Assembly: GCA_037044905.1 (NCBI GenBank)
Contig: JBAOKB010000017.1
Location: 1 to 57,615 of the forward strand
Direction of reading: 5' to 3'
Source of the DNA: Hortaea werneckii
Taxonomy: Eukaryota > Ascomycota > Dothideomycetes > Mycosphaerellales > Teratosphaeriaceae
Length of the DNA: 57,615 nucleotides
The notes beneath the pieces are model-generated. The model was not told the origin of the DNA, did not search any database, and saw nothing but the letters and a program-made list of their open reading frames with translations. Shown in pieces: positions 32,401-40,772 of this stretch (its first letter is position 1; each line of letters opens with the position of its first letter). Both the position numbers and the translations under genes were made by a program.

Positions 32401-33958
32401 TGATGGCTTGCCATCACCAGAAACCAACATACGGCCCTGGTTGCTCGGCTTTCTCTTCATCGCGCTGGCCTTGTCGACTTTTTACATCGTCAGTCAGGCA
32501 ATCATGCTCGTCATCGTGTATGTGGCTGCACGTCGCATGTTCAAAAACATCATGGAGAAGGTCACCAATGCAACTTTCCGTTTCTACGACGTGACCCCGG
32601 TCGGCCGCCTCATAAATCGAATGACTTCGGACATTGGCGTTATAGACGGCAACATCAGCCAGCAATTCCAGGTTGTTGCATGGCTCGGCATCTCTTGGGT
32701 ATCCTCGGTCATCGTTATCGGTTCCGTCACCCCGGCCTTCCTTGCTTTTTCCGCTGTCCTGACGATAGCCTTTGTCATGATATTCCTGCGCTTTTTGCCA
32801 ACGTCACAGAGCTTGAGGCGTCTGGAAATGGTCTCGCTTACGCCGCTTATGTCCAACTTCGGTGCTTTGCTGAATGGTCTAGCAACTGTGCGTGCTTTCC
32901 GGGCGCAGAGTCGATTCCAAGATCGTGTCATTGAGGTCGTCGATACCTTCCAAAAGATGGACCACTTCTACTGGAGTCTTCAAGCTTGGCTGATGTACCG
33001 CTTCGACGCTCTATCCGCTTTATCCACATTCCTGCTCACGGCATTGGCGCTCATCACCAATGTTTCCGCTGGGTTAACTGCATTCGTCTTGGTTGCAGCG
33101 AATAAGTTCGTCAACTCAACGCATTATCTTTGCAGGCAGTATGGCCAGTTGCAGATGGAGTTCGTCTCGGTAGAACGGGTTGTAGAGCTGCTGCATCTGG
33201 AACAGGAACCAAGCGGTGACATCGCTCCTCCTGCATGGTGGCCGTCGCGTAGTGGTGATATCCGATTCGACGATGTCTTGATCAAATACGCCCCTCATCT
33301 AGATCCCGCACTTGCTGGCATCTCTTTCACGATCAAGGGAGGTTCGAAGACGGCTGTCATTGGTCGGACAGGCTCCGGAAAAAGCACTCTTGCGTTGGCG
33401 ATGCTGGCGACGATTCTTCCGCAGAGTGGTAAGATCACAATTGACAATATCGATTTGGCGTCCGTCGATAAGCAAGCCCTTCGCAGCCGGGTTACGTTCC
33501 TTGCGCAGGACCCAGTCCTGTTCCCCGGCACTATGCGCGAAAATCTTGATCCGGTCGAGGAGCATTCGGATGAGGATTGCGAGCTCGTCTTGCGGAGGGT
33601 GTGTGAGCGACAAGAATGGGATCTAAAGACAAAGATCGAAGCTGGTGGTCGGAATCTGAGTCAAGGTCAGCGACAACTAGTTGGACTTGCTAGGGCTGTC
33701 TTACGAAGAAGCGCCATTATTATCCTTGACGAAGCCACTGCGTCGATCGATCGAGAGACGGCAATGCAGATCCAGCAGGTCATGCATGAGGAGATGAAGG
33801 ACAGCACCGTCATCACTATCGCCCATCGCTTGGAGGCAGTGCGTCACGCCGACTACTGCGTTGTGCTTGGAAAAGGCAAGATCCTTGAGCAAGGCCCTGC
33901 GGGTGATATGCTCAAGCATCACACAGAGGATATGATTGACGACGCGTCTCAACAGTAG
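29408..33958 (+). CDS. Full-length ABCC/MRP-type ABC transporter
   Basis: A single uninterrupted exon of 1516 residues. The layout is TMD0 (about five helices within residues 40-220), TMD1, NBD1, TMD2, NBD2. NBD1: Walker A GEVGSGKT (from 709), signature LSGGQ (from 800), Walker B ILLLDD (from 820) followed by DDPISALD. NBD2: GRTGSGKS (from 1319), LSQGQ, IIILDEATASID. The Asp in place of the catalytic Glu after Walker B in NBD1 makes site 1 weakly hydrolytic, as in MRP1/Ycf1. The TMD0, linker and asymmetric NBDs identify the C subfamily, which exports glutathione conjugates, drugs, pigments or metabolites across the plasma or vacuolar membrane. The substrate cannot be told from sequence. No biosynthetic genes are adjacent, so it is more likely a detoxification pump. 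Confidence 0.93.
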   Translation: MAQVILDGTASTSFHNGSTIISDPPRYCWNNGWDSREAKFRLCFLPVVAGIPAALALVIAAMITVGVLVKWRPAWTRPFVEEHVGPIPDFNLDQKRRMNRATVLLATVSMAGFFLHLATAIHSAISGQALQRLTSDRANVALASLLPAVTWVVISGLLVAYRPKTAPFSVLLLLIVQTATYAIVVADHFKSFGSLGVGVETTMLVLTIAGIGVVLTMPLRDPDMPSKDISQPHTESTSSLRSPEDDLSLWQFMTVSWMTPLIRVGNKRQLQDEDVWQLGYEFQHRRLHENFRQLKGTVVQRLVQANGIDLFILTVLGILELVANFAVPVLLQQILAAMEDPSAPKTAAIRYAALSLAIRLAATQSGVFSLWFGRRCYERSRGEMITMLYEKTLGRKISFQSQEKENDNDQVDGTTNADAPEPEVTTKRAPAWWTRTKQRLGSLFSKTKAVPTAKEPASMGKILNLMRNDVYEVAQRFWEFQSLITKPLSCVFSIVLVVRFLGWPSLIAVLALIMAQLLNAGLARIMIHFEKKRRAATDSKLQVISQFVEAIRHLRWYGWQGAWLKQILEARQQELNLKVVTNIWNVTIGAVNSLALDLTPVVAFFAYTVIAGKELRVDIAFPAIQLFGMMTQSLRDLPNLIIVLINAWVAVARIEDFMAEPDREMMNTEALVGDSLALQNASFSWPGVAKLVLKDVDVSFPQGLTVVCGEVGSGKTALLQALLGELDMHKGQLIRPPEPVGYCAQAPWLQSMSVRENILFSEPYEDKRYKDVLDACALTPDLAEFKAGDLSLIGENGIGLSGGQKARIALARAVYSRTKILLLDDPISALDQQTAESIVQKLFSGTLVQGRTIVMVTHRTDLVLAEAGQIIRMVDGEARVLDHNAAAYESLQRTVSTQSGEGDQQVIEERATAAVPDKFIEEEHRAEGGVQLRVYWEYIKAGRLRWWALLVLVLSMYRLMAVGETWFLKAWGEAYSERSSVRFLVHQETVTSTLSGIFDGLPSPETNIRPWLLGFLFIALALSTFYIVSQAIMLVIVYVAARRMFKNIMEKVTNATFRFYDVTPVGRLINRMTSDIGVIDGNISQQFQVVAWLGISWVSSVIVIGSVTPAFLAFSAVLTIAFVMIFLRFLPTSQSLRRLEMVSLTPLMSNFGALLNGLATVRAFRAQSRFQDRVIEVVDTFQKMDHFYWSLQAWLMYRFDALSALSTFLLTALALITNVSAGLTAFVLVAANKFVNSTHYLCRQYGQLQMEFVSVERVVELLHLEQEPSGDIAPPAWWPSRSGDIRFDDVLIKYAPHLDPALAGISFTIKGGSKTAVIGRTGSGKSTLALAMLATILPQSGKITIDNIDLASVDKQALRSRVTFLAQDPVLFPGTMRENLDPVEEHSDEDCELVLRRVCERQEWDLKTKIEAGGRNLSQGQRQLVGLARAVLRRSAIIILDEATASIDRETAMQIQQVMHEEMKDSTVITIAHRLEAVRHADYCVVLGKGKILEQGPAGDMLKHHTEDMIDDASQQ

Positions 33959-35238
33959 AAGAATGATCGTATGCATTGACTTTGATGTTGCAGTTATTGA
34001 CTAGTACCAAATGAAACACGACTTCACCACCTCTTTCGGCTTCGTCCTTGTTGCACATTCCAAGCTGGAAGAAGAAAAGGTTGTATTCAGGCTCTTGACT
34101 TCATTCTTGACGCGCCTTCATGCTGCTGTTTCAACTCTCTCGTCATGATCTGGGCTCTCCGCTTTCCCTATCGCCCAACAATTGGAGTTTGGAGATGAAC
34201 GTGCTGAAATCTCAGGAGACGCGTTTGCATGAGGAAGAACGGCGATTCGAAAGCTATATTGAATCAATCTCGGGACGGACATGGCGAATCCAAATGAGGC
34301 GTGAGCATTGCAAGTTTTGCAAGTTGTCATGTACGCTTTTGCAACGTTGCAGCGTTGTTCGGACGATGATTTACGATGCTATGAAAGACCTTCCCGAACA
34401 ATGAATCTGTCGTTTGCACCAAATGCCTGGCCTGCAGGAGCAGCAACGGCAGCCGAAATGGGCATGACGTCTGCTCTACTCAACCAGTGGAAGAATCTGC
34501 ACCTTCCTCATGGACTAGCTTCGTGATCTACGTCAAGTGGCAAAATCGCGCCATTTCACCGGACGTAAACAGAACGAATCGAGGCTAGCGTTGCTTTGTG
34601 ATTGTGAGAGTTGTGCACGTGGTCGTTGGGGTATGAAAGCCCCTCCCCCAGCTGTTTCCTTCCTCTCCTTCTTCTTTCTTCTTCATACTTGTGGTTGAGT
34701 CACCACTCGTCCGAGACCATTCTTTTTTGCTCTCTTGTGGTAGGCCTGGGTGACTCAATCAACGGTGCTTACAGCGCCAAAGTATTCAATTTTTGGAACC
34801 TGCCCAAAGACCGCTGAGCTTGCTCATGTCTTAGGCACCGTGTCGCTGGTATTGCACTACCTCCAGCTGACGCGAACCTCATCTTTTCATCAGACCATTT
34901 GCTGCTGCAGATGCCTGGAGAAGAGTCTACCCTTTGTATCGCCCAGTGTGAGTGTTCCGTTCTGTGCTACGAGGTCTTACAGCAAGACGTAGTCGCGTAG
35001 AAGGTGTTGATCCTCGCGTTTGTTGACGTGCTATCGACGTGTTGCAGCCGCTATTGAAGTCATTCACCCTTTTCGTCCACGTGAAGTGCCTCAACGTTTT
35101 GCTCGCTCAAGCTTCTGATATGAGTCTCTCGCCAAATAGGTCGACCCAAGACTGTCGCATTTCAACCCCCTCTAGATCGAGCGTGGCTTCGATCACTCCT
35201 TCTTCTCCCCTCAAGGCTCTGCTGCCCACGCACTCGAA
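33959..35238. other. Intergenic between ABC transporter and orphan gene
   Basis: No supported gene. A 94-codon open frame at 34120-34404 (plus) has an ATG but no recognisable features. CT-rich runs near 34660-34740 look like promoter or leader sequence. Confidence 0.4.
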
Positions 35239-36527
35239 ATGGCCAATCACAATGAGTGTCTTTCACCGCAGAAGCATTGCGCAAAAGATCCTGACGAGCC
35301 GCCGAGCTACAGTCAGTCACGGTCTCGGACTCCCAAAGAGCAAGCTGCACGCGTCGGGTACCTTCGGCGGCAAGTGTTCACCACTGTCGAGCTCTTTGAG
35401 GGAGTACTACACCAGCTGCCCTCCGTCGCCTCTCAGCTGCACGCAATCGAAGCCGTGGGAGTCCAACTGAGAAGCACCAGAGTACACGAACTAAAGCTGC
35501 TCGAATCATTCTGCAACTTCGTCAGCTACCGATATGACCACCACGCGATTGTGCCCGAAAGCATGGGCTTGACCTTCAGAGAGTGCTTCTTGCATCTTGA
35601 CGCGTTTGGAGTCTGGTCGGCGACAGACGAGGAGATCAAGAGCAAATGTCTTCCCTACGTCATGCAGACTACGATTCCGAGAGATACCATCTGGAGCGAG
35701 GCGTACGCACCGCTCGACCGTTCCGCCGATTGCATCGACGCAGAACGCATTCGTGTCTTGATGGACTGCGTACCCTTCATCGAGTGGGCCGGAGGTAGGG
35801 AAACAATCTACATCTACCTTACTCTGTGCGAAGAGGAACAGTTTCGTGGTAAGCTGCGACATCAACATTAGTATTTGGGCAGCAGCTAATACCTGCAGGA
35901 TATTCCGACTCCGAGTGGGAGACACTGTCGGAGCTTGGCCGCGCGAGACTGGAATTTCCAGAAGACATTGCCACTCTGCCAAAGATGTTGATCGAAGATA
36001 CACGCGAGATGATCAACGAACTTGTCGACAACCTTCACGATCCGTCGATCAATATGCCCTGGTGCGAGTGGCTTGACTTGATTTGGGATCCAGATGACCT
36101 ATTGCCACCAATACTCCTGTCGGGAGGTCCGTACCGTGTACTTCCAGACGGTAGAAAGGAAGAGTCCGCTGAGACAGTAGCTGAAGCTCTTCACCAGAGC
36201 ATAAAGGATAGCAACAGGCTGAGCTCGGTGACATACATGCGCCTATGGATACACGCTTATGCAACTCGAGAATGGGCAGATATCATGATGCATGAATGGT
36301 TTGTCGGGAGCAAATTTCAAAACATGGTGGGCTCGAACTGTAGTGTGCATCTTTTGGTGGCCAGGACGGAATCCGACGTCGACCCCTTACCGGCCTGGGC
36401 TGTCGATGCGTTTCATCTCAGCGGAAGATTCTTCATTCATCAGGGCCGATGGCCAGAAAAGATTTGGCACAAAGGACGCTATTTCAACAGCGGAAAGCTG
36501 GCAATCATGGATGGAGCATGGGAGTAG
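35239..36527 (+). CDS. Orphan two-exon protein
   Basis: Exons 35239-35848 and 35899-36527, with a 50-nt intron (gtaagc, gctaat branch, ctgcag), give 412 residues. The protein is soluble and acidic, with many Trp and aromatic residues and no signal peptide, transmembrane helix or low-complexity tail. Distinct segments include FTTVELFEGVLHQLPSVASQ, CNFVSYRYDHHAIVPESMG, MPWCEWLDLIWDPDDLLPPI and RLWIHAYATREWADIMMHEW. I do not recognise a domain. It looks like a folded, lineage-restricted fungal protein rather than a chance frame, since the splice joins two long open frames in phase. Confidence 0.7.
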
Positions 36528-39500
36528 AGGTCGATGGAGCTGCATGGGGAGACCAGGACTAGGGTGAAAAACACGTTGACGATGGATAGATATGAATTTT
36601 AGATCTTTTTCTGTAATTTCAAAATAATAGTTTGGAATATTGGGTGATGATCTTGGCGCTTCATGTTCTTTTGCTAAATTCACATTTCTTACATAATGTC
36701 CCCTCTGACCAAGGACTGTTGCTATCTCGTATGAATATCGTTTCGTTGAGAGTACGTACTCTCCTCTAAGTATATGGCGCTGCTCAATGGAGCTGTAAAT
36801 GCCTATTTTGCTCTCCTACCGCTTGTTCTCGTCTTTTGCAACCGGATGGGGAGACGGCCTTCGATCAATGGTATCTTCTCTGCTGCACAGGGGCTTTGCA
36901 TTTGATCCCAGCCGATTGAACGGGTGAAATGGACGCGTCGTCAGATACAGGAGCTTCAAAGGCGGAAGTTCTTCGACTTGCGGAACGGTATTGAGGCCGA
37001 GAGCATCCCATACACAGACAGAGCTTTGGTAGGAGGTAGACAGTCCAATAGAGCCGCATGGGAAGGCGTACCCGAAGACTGAGACTGATATGCAGCTATG
37101 GAAGATTCCATTCAAATCATATCGACACAAGGACACGCAGAGCAGCAGAGGGGCTTGGTGGGCTACTCGCCACGCGGGAAAGGGAACTAGAGGCTGCTCC
37201 CTTCAGCCTGCAGGAGTGCTACTGTTGCCGGGTCAGGCTCAAATCGATTCAAGGCATCCACGCGAGTCAGTTTTCGATCATGCCCTGTGATTATCTCATC
37301 CGCACTAAGAGCTAGCGTGCTTTGGTGTCTATATCACAGCTTCGCTTCTCCTTTGTAACCTTCTTCTTTTCTCTTCGGCTGCTCGCTCTCGTTCTTGTCC
37401 TTCGTTTTGTTTTTGTTTTTTTTTACTTTTGAATTAGGTACTGCGCTAATCTCCCATTCTCCCAGGGCACGCCCACTTCGGTCCGGAGTTGCAGCTTGAT
37501 GGCCATGAAGATACATCTGAGACATCGCTCCTCTGACGACCACAAATGACCAGATGCCAGTATTTACTGGTTGACGGTCTCCTGCTCTCCTTGAGGCTTT
37601 CCTCGGAGTGCAGGGAATTTTTGGAACCTTTACAATGCCGAGTCAAAGGTGTGAGACCTTCTCTTACATTACCTTCTGACAGACATATCACCTTTTCATC
37701 ATTGTCACGAGCATCTGCTCTGGCGTGGAGAAGAGGCCACGCCTTCAATCCAATTGACGCGTTTGTTGCTTTGTTATTGCCAAACAGCTGCACGGTCGGA
37801 TGTAGGCGTGACGCGTCCGCATGTATGTAACAAAGGTGCAACATCATTGCCATCGAGACTACGTGATGCCATTCGCTTTGTATACAACGCGTTGTACTGC
37901 TTGATTCTCCATCTGTGTGTGAATTATCCTTCGCGAGGGCGCGTTGGACGAAGGTCTGTCGGCATCCCAAGCTGGCGTGGTCGTGAGTAGTCTGTGTCGT
38001 GGACGCCGAGCGATCTCAAGCGACGTGACTTTCAACAGATCTCAAGAGGTATTATTACCAGAATAACGCGTCTCTACAAGACTTCCACCATAAGGAATAC
38101 TTTCGAGTCCGACATGGTCATTGACTCGCCCCTGAGCAAAGCAGGCCGTACGTTCGCCAGAAGGTGACGCCTGGCCCTGTGGCTCGCAAAACACGGGCGG
38201 CAAACCGACGAAAGAATCATGCGTAGAAGGCCTATTCTCAGAGAGCCCTTGGCCAGGACGAAATAGCATTTCTTGTCGTGCGCATACACCGACTCGCCAC
38301 TGAGGCAAGCCATAATGCCCCGATTGTTTGAAAGCATTTTCGCTCCCCAACCCACGATATTTCAAGGACCACAGAACGTTAATCAGAAGCGTTCGTAGCC
38401 AATCTCTTCCTCTACGTGATTCTTGATACCTAATCATGCTGGCAGTTCACGAACGCGACGACGCCCTTTCCGCGCCGAACGCGAGGTACATCACGAACAA
38501 GAGCGAAATTGAAAAGCGCATGCAGTCCTGAAAGAGCTGGGCTATAACAAGGGAGAGGGCCACAAGACACGTCCATCAGCGGCAGAAAGTTGACATTCTC
38601 ATGTAATCACCGAAGTCGCCACACTCCTCGTTGACGCAACTCGACCTTCAACGCTGACGAAGTAATCATAGTGCCTGCGAAGGTCACTAGACGCAGTACA
38701 ACGATCTGTGTATCTTGCCGTCGATACATACCTCGCATCCGATCTCCAGGGTCTTCACAGCATTCCTATCGACCTGGTCGAGAGCGAAGAAATTCTCGTT
38801 TGCCCCAGCACGGCGAGTCCGTAGGACAGACGAGTCTCCATGCGCAGAGTGATGCAACGCAGATACTATCGATCGACGAGAGAGGCTCGGCGATATCACG
38901 ATGAGAAAAGAGACTGTGGGGAACGAAGGACGGCATGGAGTGGCTTCTCTTACTGTGAGGAACAACAAGCATTCAGGGCAGCGCGCAAATGATATAGCAA
39001 AACACGGGCGGCTGCCAACAACCTCTATACGAGGATACTTCAGATATCACACGTATCGACGGCAGCACGTATATAAGCGACGGCAGCAGCAGCAGCGCTG
39101 GGATTGCTATGATGAGAAACAACTTATGACAAGCGCGCTTTCAGCAGTTGCTCTTTTCGTGGTCGCGAGAGTTTTTGCACGAGGGATATGATACACGCGT
39201 AATCACCAATGGCTGGATAGCATACCACGCTCATAGCAAGGCATTCCTTCGTATAACAGATCGTTCGTGATCCACCTTCCGAACGAAGTAGGTACGATGC
39301 CAAGCCTCGCATCTTGATTTCGAATGCACACCACCTTTCAACTGGGTTGCAACCGTCTATCTCGTAATAGGCTTGCTATGTGGGAAGCGAATAGACCGCC
39401 CGTCCGATGCTTTCGTTGACCGAATGCTACGCGGATAGACCGTCAGGTGTTTCATCGACCGAAAACGCCTTTTCGACGCATCCGTAGGCCATGATATTAT

Positions 39501-39730
39501 CTTGTTTCTTGCTATTAGTACCGAGACTGTAGATAAACGCCCAAGTGAAGTTCTTCGCAATGTGTATCTCCTAGAAAATCTTCTCACTGATGCGCAATTA
39601 CGTAGATGAGCTGGCGCACAGTCCCTCGCCGGTGTGTTGTTGCCAGTTCCTTCCTTCTCTCCCTCGCTTTGGCTCTTCCACAACCACCAACACCACCACC
39701 ATCACCATCATCACCACCACCACCACCCCA
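36528..39730. other. 3.2-kb stretch without a recognisable gene
   Basis: Short open frames occur on both strands (for example minus 37446-37970, with no ATG at its head) but show no domain or splice structure. It holds a pyrimidine-rich run with a long T tract (about 37360-37430), a CAG run near 39085, a 16-nt word repeated at about 38186 and 38998, an imperfect direct repeat at 39391-39467 and a CAC microsatellite at 39679-39728. A non-coding RNA or decayed sequence is possible. Confidence 0.4.
39679..39728. repeat. CAC/CAT-rich microsatellite
   Basis: An imperfect trinucleotide run (CACCACCAC, ATCACCATC) directly before the ATG of the small gene at 39731. It may lie in its 5' UTR. Reading frames through it give poly-Thr or poly-His and are artefacts. 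Confidence 0.8.
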
Positions 39731-40442
39731 ATGTCTTGGCAGAGGGTCATCGCGACCCTCTCCTCCCTCCTCTGCTGCGGGCGCGCTCGTCGCGCGGGAG
39801 ACGACGACGCCGCCGCCACCACCACCACCACCACCACAGCCGGCGCCCCCGGGGACATCCCTCTCGTCCCCCTCACCCCTGCCGCCGCCGCAGCCCCTGC
39901 TGCGCCCGTCGTCCCGGAGGGGGACGTTGGGGAGGTCCTCGGGTTTGAGGGGCCCGATGATGAGCTTTCGTAAGTACTGACTCCACCATTCCACTCCCTG
40001 CATTCCCACTGGACGACACGACTACTGGAGGCGCCATGGATCCCTCTGGACGCGAAGATTCAAGACACGTCAGTGTGCGACGGGAAACACTAAATTGCAG
40101 CTGTCGCCTGCGTCAGCTCCACCACTGGAATCAGGAACCTACGGCACAATATTTGTCTCCACGACGTATGAAAAGATTACAAGTGATCGAGAAACCTGTC
40201 GTCCCCGGGTGTATCGACTCCACCGCAGGCGGGCTTTTTGACAATCAGGCTGGACTCCTAAACTCACTGGCCAGCACCCCAATCCGAGACGCGATCCACC
40301 CGTATCAACTTGCCAGAAACTGTCCATGGCGGGCTCCGGAGCATTCAAAGGGCCAATTCCAACGAAGATGTGCTAACAATCTTTCTCTCACAGGGCGGTC
40401 ATCGCAGCCGGCGGGGCTGCTCAGGCCCGTCGGGGGCACTGA
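39731..40442 (+). CDS. Probable small two-exon protein, unknown function
   Basis: Exon 1 (39731-39969) begins MSWQRVIATLSSLLCCGRAR and ends at a consensus donor GTAAGT. The acceptor at 40392-40393 (ctttctctcacag) gives exon 2, adding AVIAAGGAAQARRGH and a stop at 40440-40442, for 95 residues. The 424-nt intron is long for this genome. The N-terminus is amphipathic with a Cys pair that could be lipid-modified; the middle is poly-Thr and Ala/Pro-rich; DVGEVLGFEGPDDEL is acidic and precedes the splice. Right after the stop another donor (gcag-gtaagc, 40447) suggests the transcript continues towards SLX4, so this could instead be an upstream frame in a longer leader. Product and function are unknown. 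Confidence 0.45.
39801..39838. repeat. ACG/CCG/ACC trinucleotide run inside the small gene
   Basis: Encodes the Asp-Asp-Asp, Ala-Ala-Ala and poly-Thr segment of the protein starting at 39731. It is length-variable by nature. Confidence 0.75.
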
Positions 40443-40772
40443 GCAGGTAAGCAACTCAGTCTCATATCCATTGCTTGTACCCTTTTGCACCAATACACTC
40501 CCATCACGACCTTTTGCATCTTTTTGGAGATTACATCCGCGATATGGTGCTTCGAGTGAAGTCGGGAAACGACACGACCCACAACCCCATGGGGCGCGTG
40601 TTTTCCGCGATTTCCATGCACGAGCCATGTTCGGCCCAAACAAGCTTCCTTCAGATGCGACGGCATCCCAGCTTCCATCTGTTGTACAGTTTATACCTTC
40701 TGTTTCTTTGGCGCGTTTTGTTTCCCTTCGATTGTGGCTTTCTCCCTGTTCTCGCAATGTTGGCGGCGCAGA
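40443..40772. other. SLX4 5' region
   Basis: Contains a gtaagc donor at 40447 and an acceptor-like site with a gctaatcc branch at about 40800, just inside the SLX4 start. A 5' UTR intron is possible. No separate gene is seen. Confidence 0.4.

Noticed and set aside
17634..33958. A secondary-metabolite cluster around the Pth11-like gene, the 6PGDH-like gene and the ABC transporter
   Set aside because: No backbone enzyme (PKS, NRPS, terpene cyclase), P450 or tailoring set is present, and PEX2 interrupts the group.
34120..34404. 94-codon plus-strand frame after the ABC transporter
   Set aside because: It has an ATG but no recognisable feature, no splice signal and irregular composition.
37446..37970. 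174-codon minus-strand open frame in the gene desert
   Set aside because: It begins with TTG, not ATG, and overlaps another open frame on the opposite strand; no domain.
39606..39980. Poly-Pro, poly-His and poly-Asp frames over the trinucleotide repeat
   Set aside because: All six frames are open through a CAC/CCG repeat; only the MSWQRV frame ends at a consensus donor.
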